Notes: a model not told the origin generated them from the letters alone. Positions 1 through 8,949 are shown, counted from the stretch's first letter. The stretch: DNA of 64,000 bases from Poriferisodalis sp965116715 (GCA_965116715.1 OZ220724.1:744001-808000), one strand, 5' to 3'. Translations and numbers: made by a program.

Positions 1-495
1 CGCGCTGCCGGCGCCACCATCGCCTACCTCGACCGCACCCCGCCCGACCGGCGCCCCGACGGTGACCTGCTCACCTCGGTCACCTACTTCCACGCAGCGG
101 TCGACTCCCCCATCCACGACCAGATCAAGGACGTCTCCGCCGCCGAGTCGGCCATCGGCCACGAAGCCACCGTGGCCAAGTGCCGCCAACTGGCCGTCGA
201 TCTCGAAGCACGACTGGCCGCCGAACCCGCCGACCGCCTCGTCGCCGCGTTGGGAGGCCGCCTGCTCACCCTCGACGACTTCTGCCGCACCCGGCTGATC
301 GAGGTGCTGCTGCATCTCGATGACCTCGCCGTCAGCACCGACCAGCCCCGTCCGGCCACCGACCCCGAGGGCGCCGCCATCATCATCGACATCTGCATGA
401 ACATCGCCCGAGACCGCAACGGCGACTGGGACGTCCTCTACGCCCTCACCCGAGCCGAACGCTCAAGCGACACCGCTGTCTTCCCCGTCTTCTAG
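1..495 (+). CDS. Mycothiol-dependent maleylpyruvate isomerase-type protein, 3' part (cut by window edge)
   Basis: The reading frame is open from the first base and ends at TAG 493-495, so the N-terminus lies outside the window. The visible 164 residues end in a stretch (RTRLIEVLLHLDDLAV) resembling the DinB-like MDMPI N-terminal fold, where a conserved E...H..D set binds metal in mycothiol-dependent enzymes. The family uses mycothiol in isomerisation or transfer reactions; the substrate here cannot be told. The stop codon lies inside the target duplication of the adjacent insertion sequence, so the insertion left the protein intact. Family assignment is by pattern only. Confidence 0.6.
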   Translation, partial: RAAGATIAYLDRTPPDRRPDGDLLTSVTYFHAAVDSPIHDQIKDVSAAESAIGHEATVAKCRQLAVDLEARLAAEPADRLVAALGGRLLTLDDFCRTRLIEVLLHLDDLAVSTDQPRPATDPEGAAIIIDICMNIARDRNGDWDVLYALTRAERSSDTAVFPVF

Positions 496-509
496 CAGGC
501 TGTTGAAAT
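496..509. repeat. Left inverted repeat of the IS5-family element
   Basis: CAGGCTGTTGAAAT matches the inward reading of the right end at 12 of 14 positions and abuts the CTAG duplication. Confidence 0.8.
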
Positions 510-624
510 TCGGTGGTTTGGGCGGGTTTGGGTGCTGGTTCGGGTTTGTGTGAGGGTTGGGGTGGTGGTGTTGGCTGGCGGTGCGGGGCGACGTTGGCCC
601 TGTCGGGCCGGTCGGGGTGTCTGC

Positions 625-1713
625 TCAGGTGGTGTCGGTGTCGAGTGTGGCTATGCGGACGAGGTTGTAGGTGGCGGCGCCGATGAGGAACCAGGCCCGG
701 TTGCGGGCTTGTCCTTTGTGTCGCAGCTTGTGTCCTCCGGCGATGGTCTTGATCCATCCGAAGGGCTCCTCGACGCGTTTTCGGACCCGTTGAGAGATCG
801 TGTAGCCGTCGTGGCGGGTGGTGCGCCGGTCGATGGCGGAGCGCCGCCTGGTGGTGTTCTGGGCGACGTGGGGCGTGAACCCGGCCTTGCGGGCGTCGGC
901 CACGAATCCCTTGGTGTCGTAGTTCTTGTCGCCGCCGACGGTGCGCCGCCGCCGCCGTCGGGGGGCTCGTCGCAGCATCGCGGCGGCGGTGTCGCGCTCG
1001 GCGTAGCCGTCTGCTTGGGTGAGCTCGGCGTCGACGATGAGGCCGTTGCGGTTCTCGACCATCAGGTGCCCCATGAAAGCGAGCATCGCCGGGGCCCCTT
1101 TCGACTTGCGATACAGGCGAGCCTCGGGATCGGTCGTGGACTGGTGGGTGTCGTTGCGGCGGCGGGCGCCCCGGAAGTCCTCCTCGGCGTTGCGGCCCTT
1201 GCCCGGCTCGCCGCCGCCGGGCGCGGCTTTGGGCTTGAAGCTCTTGTGCGACGCCCACGCCTCCAGCAAGGTGCCGTCCACGCTGAAATGATCGCTCGAG
1301 CAATACCGGCGCAGCTGAGCCCGCCGAACCACAGCAGCGAAGAACCGATCCGCTATCTCATGATCCAACAGCCGCTCGCGGTTCTTCGAGAACGTCGACG
1401 CGTCAAAAGAGCGCTCGTCGATGCGCAACCCCAAGAACCACTTGAACAACATGTCGTAGCTCAAACGCTCGCAGAACGCCCGCTCCGAGCGCACCGAGTA
1501 CAACGCCATCAACACCGACGCCTTCAACAACACCTCAGGCGGCACGCTGGGCCGGCCCCGATCCGCATACATCGCCCCCAGCTCACCGTCGAGCTCTTCA
1601 AGCACCCCCTCCACCAACGCCCTGATCCGCCGTATCGGATGATCCGCGCTGATCAGATCCTCAGTCGACAACGTCGACAGCATCGCCATCTGGGCATCAA
1701 CAGTTCCACGCAT
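625..1713 (-). CDS. IS5-family transposase (DUF772 plus DDE domain)
   Basis: Catalyses cut-and-paste movement of the surrounding element. The N-terminal part (HPIRRIRALVEGVLEELD ... GRPSVPPEVLLKA) is the DUF772 region of IS5-type enzymes. The C-terminal RNase H-like domain shows the acidic triad in SVDGTLLEAW, GDKNYD and EEPFGWIK, and ends with the ATYNLVRI segment typical of the family. The ATG at 1711-1713 is preferred; an in-frame GTG at 1755 would add 14 residues. No frameshift or internal stop is seen. Confidence 0.9.
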   Translation of the reverse strand: MRGTVDAQMAMLSTLSTEDLISADHPIRRIRALVEGVLEELDGELGAMYADRGRPSVPPEVLLKASVLMALYSVRSERAFCERLSYDMLFKWFLGLRIDERSFDASTFSKNRERLLDHEIADRFFAAVVRRAQLRRYCSSDHFSVDGTLLEAWASHKSFKPKAAPGGGEPGKGRNAEEDFRGARRRNDTHQSTTDPEARLYRKSKGAPAMLAFMGHLMVENRNGLIVDAELTQADGYAERDTAAAMLRRAPRRRRRRTVGGDKNYDTKGFVADARKAGFTPHVAQNTTRRRSAIDRRTTRHDGYTISQRVRKRVEEPFGWIKTIAGGHKLRHKGQARNRAWFLIGAATYNLVRIATLDTDTT

Positions 1714-1764
1714 CCCCACAGTGTCCCGCGCCCACCCAACCAACGCGAGCACCAAACACCGACT

Positions 1765-1778
1765 ATTTCAGCACCCTG
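1765..1778. repeat. Right inverted repeat of the IS5-family element
   Basis: Reads inward as CAGGGTGCTGAAAT, matching the left end at 12 of 14 positions, and is followed by the second CTAG copy at 1779-1782. Confidence 0.8.
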
Positions 1779-1848
1779 CTAGAAGACGACCCCGCAACTC
1801 ACCCGCCACGATCCCTCCGAAGTCGCCAATTGCGCGACACTCCGATGT

Positions 1849-2334
1849 GTGTTCACAACGCTCATCGCGGGAGCCACCTCTGTTGTCGTCGGGCTAGTCG
1901 TCTGGTGGGTCCAATCACGTATCGAGGAGAACAGGCGGTTAGCCGAGCGCTTGTACAAGGATCGGGCCGACTTGTACATCAGATTGCTGCAGCCGATGGA
2001 GATGATCCTCAGCGGACAAAGCGGGAACCCGGAGAGAGTTGCCCAAGCGCTGCAACAGAAGGAATACCGCAACGCCGCATTCCAGATTCACTTCTTCGGG
2101 TCCGACGATGTTCTGCGGGCCTTCAACAGCATGTGGCAGTTCCTCTGGTCGATGCCCTTGGACGAGGGCCCCGTAGACGAGTCTGTGATGCTCGAAGCAT
2201 TCACAGCGATTGGTCAGGTAATGCTCGCGATCCGGCGGGACATGGGCAACAAGCGAACACGTCTTGAGCCGCTTGAAATGTTCATGTCCCGAATCAAGGA
2301 CCTCCCCGCCGTGATCGCCCGCTCCCAACGCTGA
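1849..2334 (+). CDS. Small single-pass membrane protein of unknown function
   Basis: A 161-residue protein with an N-terminal hydrophobic segment (about residues 4-22, TLIAGATSVVVGLVVWWV) followed by a charged, probably helical cytoplasmic part (RIEENRRLAERLYKDRADLYIRL). I do not recognise the family. The GTG start at 1849 is the first in frame. It sits alone between the IS5 and IS630 elements, so its original neighbours may have been displaced. Codon use looks like real coding sequence. Confidence 0.6.
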   Translation: MFTTLIAGATSVVVGLVVWWVQSRIEENRRLAERLYKDRADLYIRLLQPMEMILSGQSGNPERVAQALQQKEYRNAAFQIHFFGSDDVLRAFNSMWQFLWSMPLDEGPVDESVMLEAFTAIGQVMLAIRRDMGNKRTRLEPLEMFMSRIKDLPAVIARSQR

Positions 2335-2372
2335 AGTCCGGTCGGGCCGCCAGTCCCTGGCACGGGCAACTA

Positions 2373-3584
2373 GTGCCGTGTCAGGCAACGTTTGGGGTGC
2401 GTGTCCGCGTGTGGGGTGTCGGGTTGTGGTGCGATTGGGTGCATGGCTGGGCGTGTTCGTGTGAGGGAGATCGATTCGGGTGAGGGCAGTCGGCTGTTGA
2501 GGCTGGTGCGCCGTTCGTCGGGGTCGGTGGTGACGTGGAGGAGAGCGCAGATCGTGTTGTGGTCCGCGCAGGGCATGGATGTGGGCCAGATCGCTGCGTT
2601 GGCGTTCACGTCCGAGGACCGGGCTCGGGAGGTGATCCACAATTTCAACGCCGACGGGTTCGACTCGCTGTATCCGAAGTACGCGGGAGGCCGCCCGCCG
2701 CGGTTCGGCGCGGCCCAGCGCGCCGAGATCAAGCGCATCGCTGTGGGGCGGCCCGCTGATCGCGGGCTGCCGTTCTCGACGTGGTCGTTGTCCAAGCTCG
2801 CTGAGCACCTGGTCGCAAAGGGGGTGGTCGACGACATCAGCCATGAGGGCCTGCGGGTCCTGCTCCGCGAGGAGGGTGTCTCCTTTCAAGCGCTGAAGAC
2901 CTTCAAGGCGTCCAACGACCCTGATTTCGAGGCGAAGAAGAACCGGATCCTGGCGCTGTATGACATCGCTGACGGCAAGACCGATCCCGAGCCCGGCGAC
3001 CCGTCGGTGGTGTTGTGCATGGACGAGTTCGGGCCGCTCAATCTCCGGCCGCACCCGGGCAAGCAGTGGGCGCCCGTCGGCGGCCGCCTCAAGGACCCCC
3101 ATCGGGCGCCGCGGCGGCGGCGCAGGGCGACCTACAACCGCCCCCACGGCGTGCGCCACCTGCTCGCTGCCTACGACCTGACCGCCGACAAGCTCTACGG
3201 GCACATGAAAAAACGCAAGGGCCGCACCCAGTTCCTGGAGTTCTGCCGCTACCTGCGCACCCTGTACCCGCCCGAGGTGCGCATCGGCATCGTGCTCGAC
3301 AACTGGTCACCGCACCGCAGCACCAATGCCGACCCCCGCGTCGGCAACTGGGCCGAGGCCAACAACGTCGAACTCGCCTACACCCCCCACTACGCGTCGT
3401 GGCTGAACCGCATCGAAGCCCACTTCCAAGCCCTGCGCTACTTCTGCGTCGACGGCACCGACCACCCCACCCACGCCGAGCAGGCCTCGATCATCCGCCG
3501 CTACATCCGCTGGCGAAACAACAACGCCGCCGACAAAGCACTCAACGACATCGTCAACCGCGCAAACGTTTGCTGACGCGGCAC
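2373..3584 (+). mobile_element. Complete IS630-family insertion sequence
   Basis: A 1212-bp element with terminal inverted repeats: left GTGCCGTGTCAGGCAACGTT, right (inward) GTGCCGCGTCAGCAAACGTT, differing at three positions. It is flanked by TA at 2371-2372 and 3585-3586, the duplication expected for the IS630/Tc1 group. The transposase stop codon (3574-3576) lies inside the right repeat. The element looks intact. Confidence 0.88.
2443..3576 (+). CDS. IS630-family transposase
   Basis: A Tc1/mariner-like DDE transposase. Residues about 15-120 form a winged helix-turn-helix DNA-binding region (GQIAALAFTSEDRAREVI, GGRPPRF). The catalytic domain shows the first Asp in VLCMDEFG (D194), the second in IVLDNWSPH (D286) and the Glu in SWLNRIEAHF (E325), with 38 residues between D286 and E325. 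The ATG at 2443 is chosen because the upstream in-frame TTG at 2392 would start inside the inverted repeat and add an unconserved 17-residue tail. Confidence 0.88.
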   Translation: MAGRVRVREIDSGEGSRLLRLVRRSSGSVVTWRRAQIVLWSAQGMDVGQIAALAFTSEDRAREVIHNFNADGFDSLYPKYAGGRPPRFGAAQRAEIKRIAVGRPADRGLPFSTWSLSKLAEHLVAKGVVDDISHEGLRVLLREEGVSFQALKTFKASNDPDFEAKKNRILALYDIADGKTDPEPGDPSVVLCMDEFGPLNLRPHPGKQWAPVGGRLKDPHRAPRRRRRATYNRPHGVRHLLAAYDLTADKLYGHMKKRKGRTQFLEFCRYLRTLYPPEVRIGIVLDNWSPHRSTNADPRVGNWAEANNVELAYTPHYASWLNRIEAHFQALRYFCVDGTDHPTHAEQASIIRRYIRWRNNNAADKALNDIVNRANVC

Positions 3585-3630
3585 TAGAACGCCTGACCGG
3601 TCAACTGGGGAATCGGTGGTTGGGGTTCGA

Positions 3631-6477
3631 CTAGCCGCCGTTGAGTGCCAGAAGCTCACGGAGAACATCGTCGTCGGAGATGTCGGCTGGCCATCCATAC
3701 GCAGCGGCTACAGCAGCGTCAAGGGCCTCGTGGGCATCGGCCAGCCACTGCGGGCGGGTGTTGTAGAGGTTCGTCAGCGTGCGCTTCTTGAGAGCATTCA
3801 CTGCCTCCTGGTCGCGAGGCACGGGGCGCTTCGGGTAGCCGGGAACCGGTTCGTCGACCCACTCGACCCACTCAGGCGGGTTGAGCCATCGGTCACGAAG
3901 CTCTACGAGGCGTCGAGCCCTCGCCGCTATGGCGCTAGCACGTGGATCGGAGGCGTAGTCAGTCGCTGGTACCTCTGGTGCAAGGCCGCGCGGGAACGGG
4001 AAAGTGGCGAAGGTGGACGTTGGCGTATAGCGCGGTCGATTCTCCAAGCTCGTGCCTCGTCGTAGTGACCAGACCTCGTGGAAGCGGCTATGCAGAACCC
4101 CGAAGGTCGCTTCGTCGTCACGAGCGATGACGATCAACTGATGATCGGGACACACGCGGGCATCGAGCCAGACGAAGAGGCGGTGCTTGGCGAGGGTCGG
4201 AGTCGCGATGAATCGGGACAGGCCTGTGAGTGCTTGCAACATCTTCGGCCGCGGCCAATGGTGCAGCCACCAGCAATCCCGTCTACGGGCCTCGCGTTGC
4301 GTTTCCCATTCGGGCATCACGCGCTCTTGGACCCAGCGAAACGGCTCCTCATACAGGGCCGCTTCCCGCTCGGCCATCTGCAGCCCGAAATCGACAATCC
4401 ATTTTCCCGCCGGTCGCCGGGTCAGGTCCATCCCGTTGACCCACGGCTTGAGAACGTCTGCATTCGTCCGGCCGTTGGGGTTGGCCGGCAGGCAGAGCCA
4501 TTCACGTGCCTTGTCACCCGCAATGTCGAAAGAGCCGCTCTTTTGGTTTCCGACGAAGGCCACGCCGGCATTCTCGGCAAGGGGGCGGGCTTTCGTAAGG
4601 TCAACGCCAATCCCGTCGCGTCGCGCCGTCAGGTCGGTGTGGATTTCGTCAACCGGCACACCGTCGAGGCGTGTACCGCCTGCGAACTCATCATCGGCGC
4701 GCGAGAAGCAGACCATTGACACGCGCACTGCCGCTCCGTCAACCACCCACGGCTCGTCGCTCCAAGCCTCGAAGATCCGTCGGCTACTGGTCGCAGCCTG
4801 CAACGCGCGGTGGTTGGCGCCGCCCCGAATCGAATTGGTCGCTACGAGTCCCGCGCGGCGCGCCTTGCCGGACGCAATCTGCTGGCCCGCCTTCTCAAAC
4901 CAATAGCAAACGAGATCGGCTCCTCCGGGAACACGGCCGGCGTAAGTGGCGAACAACTGGGCCACATAGTCCTCGCCCAAACCGCCTTTCAGGAGCTTGT
5001 CGCCCAAGAACGGCGGGTTGCCAATGACGACATCAGCAGCCGGCCAGTCAGGTTCCGTGTTGTCCGGGGTCAAGATCGCGTCGCGGCACTCGATCGTGTC
5101 GAGCGGCTTGAGGATCGGATCTCGCGACTCCGTGAAGCCGTTGCGTCGCATCCACTGAATCTCACCGATCCACACCGACACACGTGCCAACTCTGCGGCG
5201 TAGGGGTTGATCTCGATGCCCTTGACGTTTGCAGGGCCGATCTCGGGGAACGCTCGCTCGAGGCCGAGCGCCTCTGCTTCGAACTGCACCCGGTGCTCCA
5301 GGTCCTTGAGCGCCTGCAGGGCCAGATACAGGAAGTTGCCCGATCCACAAGCAGGGTCGAGCACCGTAAAGGCCCCCAGGCGGTTCAGGAACTTCCGGTA
5401 TCGCTGTGAGGCCTCATTCCGACGCCTCGTTCGGGTGGCCGACGCCTTGGCGGAATTCGCGCGTTCCAAGTCCGCGGCGATAGCCGCCTTCTCCTCAGCC
5501 CACTCTGCGAGCAACGGTCGGATCACGACCGGCTCGACGATCAGCATGATCTTGTTGCGGTCGGTGTAGTGCGCCCCGAGCTGAGCCCGCTTGTCGGGAT
5601 CGAGCCCACGCTCGAACAGCGTGCCGAGGATCGATGGGTCGATTTCGGACCAATCGAGATTCGACGCAGCCAGCACTATGTCGATGTCGGACGCTTCCAG
5701 CGGCAGCGCCACATCATCATCGAACAGGCCGCCGTTGAACCATGCGACCTGCTCGAAGCCCACCCGTCCGCCAGTCGCCATCACCCCAAAAAGATCGCCA
5801 GCAAGCTCTACGAACTGCCCCGGGGTGCTCCGCGTCTGCTGCAACAACCGCGTGAACATGTGATCGGGTAGCAGGCCCACGTCCTCCGCGAACATGCAGA
5901 ACACGAGCCGGTTGACAAAGTGCGCAACCGCGTGCGGGTCGTACCCCCGCCCGCGCAGCGTTTGAGCGAGAGATGAGAATGCATCCGCCGCCTGCTCCGT
6001 GAGCGCCTGCCGGGTGTCATCCGGCCGAAGCCGCTCTGGGTCGGACAGCGCCCACTTGAGCAGGTCTCGCTTGCCCGCATCGGCGAGGTCCGCCAGGTCG
6101 AACTCATAGACCTTGCTGATGCTGTTCGTCCAATTTGTGCGGATCCGGAACCGCTCCATGTCCGAGACGATCAGCACCGGCGGGTTCTCCAGCGCCAAGG
6201 AGTACTGCCGGAGCTGCCCGAACGCTGCGTCGAGGTCCCTTCGCTTGCCCTTGTACTCCCAGGCGAAGTGATGGCGCTTCCACACATCGGCCCATCCATC
6301 GCCGCCAGAGTCCTTGCTGGCCCCACGCTCGAAGCAATACGAGTCGCCGTGCGGGTCGACGTCGGCTGGCTTGGGTTCGCCGAGCAGTTCGCAGAGATCA
6401 AGGAAATGCTGCTGTGACGCTGAGCGCTCCGTCAGCGTGGAAGCTCGCCACTTGCTAATGAACTCGTACGGCGTCAC
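3631..6477 (-). CDS. MmeI-like type IIL restriction-modification enzyme
   Basis: A 948-residue single-chain enzyme that both methylates adenine and cleaves DNA. Residues 64-76 fit the MmeI nuclease motif D-x9-E-x-K (D64, E74, K76). The helical connector precedes GAHYT (301-305), SAM motif I DPACGSG (374-380) and catalytic motif NPPF (487-490) of gamma-class N6-adenine methyltransferases. The rest is a target-recognition and C-terminal region. Length matches MmeI relatives of 900-1000 residues. It starts with GTG (6475-6477). No separate specificity or nuclease gene is nearby, as expected for type IIL. It lies between IS elements and was probably acquired horizontally. Confidence 0.9.
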   Translation of the reverse strand: MTPYEFISKWRASTLTERSASQQHFLDLCELLGEPKPADVDPHGDSYCFERGASKDSGGDGWADVWKRHHFAWEYKGKRRDLDAAFGQLRQYSLALENPPVLIVSDMERFRIRTNWTNSISKVYEFDLADLADAGKRDLLKWALSDPERLRPDDTRQALTEQAADAFSSLAQTLRGRGYDPHAVAHFVNRLVFCMFAEDVGLLPDHMFTRLLQQTRSTPGQFVELAGDLFGVMATGGRVGFEQVAWFNGGLFDDDVALPLEASDIDIVLAASNLDWSEIDPSILGTLFERGLDPDKRAQLGAHYTDRNKIMLIVEPVVIRPLLAEWAEEKAAIAADLERANSAKASATRTRRRNEASQRYRKFLNRLGAFTVLDPACGSGNFLYLALQALKDLEHRVQFEAEALGLERAFPEIGPANVKGIEINPYAAELARVSVWIGEIQWMRRNGFTESRDPILKPLDTIECRDAILTPDNTEPDWPAADVVIGNPPFLGDKLLKGGLGEDYVAQLFATYAGRVPGGADLVCYWFEKAGQQIASGKARRAGLVATNSIRGGANHRALQAATSSRRIFEAWSDEPWVVDGAAVRVSMVCFSRADDEFAGGTRLDGVPVDEIHTDLTARRDGIGVDLTKARPLAENAGVAFVGNQKSGSFDIAGDKAREWLCLPANPNGRTNADVLKPWVNGMDLTRRPAGKWIVDFGLQMAEREAALYEEPFRWVQERVMPEWETQREARRRDCWWLHHWPRPKMLQALTGLSRFIATPTLAKHRLFVWLDARVCPDHQLIVIARDDEATFGVLHSRFHEVWSLRRGTSLENRPRYTPTSTFATFPFPRGLAPEVPATDYASDPRASAIAARARRLVELRDRWLNPPEWVEWVDEPVPGYPKRPVPRDQEAVNALKKRTLTNLYNTRPQWLADAHEALDAAVAAAYGWPADISDDDVLRELLALNGG

Positions 6478-6696
6478 GCGAGCGCTCAGAGTACCTCGCT
6501 GGCGATCGCTGCGGCCGACCCGCGGCGGCTCAAGGCAGTGACCAAGACCTTGAGGCCTTGCATCGATGACGACGGGATCACTCGCCTATGCGGGTATTCG
6601 GATGATGACCTCTGACTCATCGTGGCTGGCGGCGGCAGACGGGCTCTTTGGACCGCGTACCCATCATGTGAGCAGAACTAGCGGCGGACCTCGGCG

Positions 6697-6957
6697 CTAG
6701 CGCCGACGGGACGATTCTGACTCGTATGTCCCCGACCAATCCTTGACCAGATCGACTACCCATTCGGCGTCGTTGTGCACGATGACATCGCCTTCGAACA
6801 GCTTCTCGACTGTGAAGAACCGTCTACTCGCGCCATGCGGCGAAGTAGTACACCCGATCTCCACCGCATCTTCATCGCCTCGGAGAAGCAACACCTTCTC
6901 GGACATCGGGCCAGTGGCCACTCGCTCCCTCAGATGCGCCGGCCTCTCATATCGCAC
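6697..6957 (-). CDS. Hypothetical small protein
   Basis: An 86-residue frame with a plausible protein-like C-terminal half (VEKLFEGDVIVHNDAEWVVDLVKDW). I do not recognise it. GTG at 6957 gives the full length; an internal ATG at 6904-6906 would give about 69 residues beginning MSEKVLLL. It is 220 bp upstream of the restriction enzyme on the same strand, with no visible promoter linking them. It may be a domain-level fragment. Confidence 0.45.
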   Translation of the reverse strand: MRYERPAHLRERVATGPMSEKVLLLRGDEDAVEIGCTTSPHGASRRFFTVEKLFEGDVIVHNDAEWVVDLVKDWSGTYESESSRRR

Positions 6958-7146
6958 GAAAGCACCCTACTGAAGCCGGGCACCGACGATGAGTACGGCC
7001 CGAAACCCGGCCCGGTGCCGTTGACACAACCCAACGAATGTCGCATGGTGTGAACATGCTGCGGCCGCGGCACCCGAGAATGGGAGTCGAACGCGCCGGC
7101 GGGACCGGTTCAGCCGCATTCCGGAACAACACGACGACACCTGACC

Positions 7147-7347
7147 ATGACCACCCACAATTTCACCCTGATCATTGAAGGCCCCGACCTCCAATCAGAC
7201 GAACTCATCGATGGGCTGTTCGAGGCCGGCTGCGACGATGCCCTGATCGGCCAAGCCAACGGCATCCAGTTCGCCGACTTCGACCGCGAGGCCGACACTC
7301 TCGAAGACGCCGTGAGGTCTGCCATCACCGCACTCGAGTCCTCCTAG
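7147..7347 (+). CDS. Hypothetical small acidic protein, paired with DUF2442 gene
   Basis: A 66-residue acidic protein (MTTHNFTLIIEGPDL ... DREADTLEDAVRSAI) with alternating strand and helix patterns. No function is recognised. It is followed after 10 bp by the DUF2442 gene, so the two are probably co-transcribed. Small two-gene units of this kind are common on mobile islands and sometimes prove to be toxin-antitoxin-like, but nothing here proves that. Confidence 0.6.
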   Translation: MTTHNFTLIIEGPDLQSDELIDGLFEAGCDDALIGQANGIQFADFDREADTLEDAVRSAITALESS

Positions 7348-7357
7348 GGTCCTCGAC

Positions 7358-7660
7358 ATGGACGTGTCGCGCCCACCGCAGGCTGTCGAGGTTGATGCGC
7401 GGCAGCCGTTCAAGCTGTGGATCAGATTTGACGATGGCGTGAGGGGCATCGTGGATCTCGCCGAGTGGTCAATCCGAGGGGTCTTCGCAGCTTGGTCGGA
7501 TGCCGAATTCTTCAAGACTGCGCATGTTCGGCCGTACGGAGCCGTCGCCTGGGGCAAGGACAGTGCGCTCGAACTCGATCCCACGGCCATGTACATGGAC
7601 CTCACCGGCAAGAACTTCGAAGATCTGCACCCGAAACCATGGCCCGACCTGGTGAGCTGA
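7358..7660 (+). CDS. DUF2442 domain protein
   Basis: A 100-residue protein with the DUF2442 layout: an N-terminal strand region with the pattern LWIRFDDGVRGIVDLAEW, then GVFAAWSDAEFF and a short ending in which an Asp-Pro precedes MYMDL. The fold is small and beta-rich; the function of the family is unknown. ATG at 7358 follows the upstream small gene by 10 bp. It belongs to the IS-bounded accessory stretch. Confidence 0.7.
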   Translation: MDVSRPPQAVEVDARQPFKLWIRFDDGVRGIVDLAEWSIRGVFAAWSDAEFFKTAHVRPYGAVAWGKDSALELDPTAMYMDLTGKNFEDLHPKPWPDLVS

Positions 7661-7933
7661 GATTAACTCAGACTCGTCAGCGAACCTGCCGGTCGTGGCA
7701 GCAGCTCGACAGAGGCGAGACCCCGGCGAGGATTGATCCGCTGGATTGAACGTAGGCAAACGGTCCGACTACGTCTCAGGCCGAGGTCCCGAATGCGAAG
7801 CGAACCGGCCGCGGACGCGAGAAGAAAGCTGTCCGAGACTGAGGTCAACAAATTCGCTCGACGGCACGCGTCCGTCGCACAATACTCGTCGCCCGCGTCA
7901 CGCCTTCGAAGAGCCCGTTGAGCGACCAATCAA

Positions 7934-8767
7934 TTGAAGCCGTCGTCCACGATTGCCAGGACGTCACCAGTGTGCCCACCATCCTCCGATACGAACCCCA
8001 ACAACCCCGTGCCGGGCGGCCTTCTCGATACCACCTACCTCGTCTACGTCGATGACTCCGGTGATGAGACTCAGGATCTCCTCACGGCTCTGGCGGTACC
8101 CGTGACGGCCTGGGCGAACACGCTGCGCGCCTGGACGGATTTCCGACGCTGGGTTGCGAAGAAATTTGGCGTCCCGGCTAGCACCGAGCTGCATGCGCTC
8201 GACATGGGCACCAACTCGGACGCAGGACGAGGCAAGCTGCCACCACTCAAAGCAGGCGATCGAAACAAGATCACACGCTCCGCCTTCAACACCATGCGGT
8301 CGATCCCGGAACTGCGAATGCTGACCGTGTTTGCGCCAGTTCCAGAGGGATCGGGGAAGCTCTACGCGCAGCTCGTTGCATTTGTCGAAGAGTTCTGCAC
8401 GTTCCACGACTCACACGCAGTCATCTGGTACGACGGCACGGCGGAGGACCTGGCCCGATCGACGCGAGCCACTCACCGAGCTCTCCCGTACTCGCGCCGG
8501 GTGCTCGAAGACCCAAGGGGCTACGACAGCGCCGAAAGCCATCTGATACAGATGGCCGACTTCATTGCCCATTCGGCGCACCACGCAGTGCTCAACGACC
8601 GTGGCGACGGGCCAGCAGACTCGTACCTACGCGAGCGTGCGTACTCCGCGTTGTTGCCCGGGGACGATGCACCAGGTCACGTCTGGCCCGGTGGCATAGA
8701 TGCAATCGGCTTCCCGTGCTTCGCACAGCGGCTTGGTATCCGCGGTTACTCCCAGAAAGCACGATGA
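7934..8767 (+). CDS. DUF3800 domain protein
   Basis: About 277 residues with the two hallmarks of DUF3800: an N-terminal strand with acidic residues (LVYVDDSGDE) and a C-terminal QMADFIAHSAHHA segment. The family is thought to adopt an RNase H-like fold and is frequent in defence islands and prophages; a nuclease role is only suspected. The start is uncertain: TTG at 7934 and GTG at 7970 are both in frame, and the first 30 residues look unstructured. It ends in a hairpin and precedes the IS110 element. Confidence 0.75.
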   Translation: MKPSSTIARTSPVCPPSSDTNPNNPVPGGLLDTTYLVYVDDSGDETQDLLTALAVPVTAWANTLRAWTDFRRWVAKKFGVPASTELHALDMGTNSDAGRGKLPPLKAGDRNKITRSAFNTMRSIPELRMLTVFAPVPEGSGKLYAQLVAFVEEFCTFHDSHAVIWYDGTAEDLARSTRATHRALPYSRRVLEDPRGYDSAESHLIQMADFIAHSAHHAVLNDRGDGPADSYLRERAYSALLPGDDAPGHVWPGGIDAIGFPCFAQRLGIRGYSQKAR

Positions 8768-8787
8768 GCCCCCGATGAAGGGGGCTC
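8766..8787 (+). terminator. Hairpin at the end of the DUF3800 gene
   Basis: An 8-bp perfect GC-rich stem (GAGCCCCC / GGGGGCTC) with loop GATGAA begins at the stop codon. No T-run follows, so it may act as an mRNA 3'-end stabiliser or as a U-less terminator. Confidence 0.5.
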
Positions 8788-8949
8788 TCGCAAGCCACTC
8801 TCATGGCTCAGACCATCTTGGCGAGCACTTTGTGCTCCGATGACCTCAGTGCAGACGATACACAAACTTTCCGAGTGTCACTGTTGGGTCTGCCGGGGCT
8901 CTCTGCCAGGGGGTTACGGTCCGGTCCCATGCTCGGCGGTGACTCCACA

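Larger units (their letters stand above)
496..1778 (-). mobile_element. Complete IS5-family insertion sequence
   Basis: A 1283-bp element holding one DDE transposase. The ends form imperfect inverted repeats: left CAGGCTGTTGAAAT, right (read inward) CAGGGTGCTGAAAT, 12 of 14 identical. CTAG lies directly outside both ends (492-495 and 1779-1782) and fits the YTAR target duplication known for the IS5 family. The transposase is intact, so the copy may be active. The pre-insertion site was a 16-bp perfect palindrome, CGTCTTCTAGAAGACG, at the end of the upstream gene. Confidence 0.88.

Noticed and set aside
532..1782. Plus-strand open frame across the IS5 element
   Set aside because: Antisense to an intact transposase, and it crosses the element's right end.
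7661..7933. Possible gene between the DUF2442 and DUF3800 genes
   Set aside because: Short frames on both strands (for example 7733-7921) are Arg-rich and unlike proteins; I see only non-coding sequence here.
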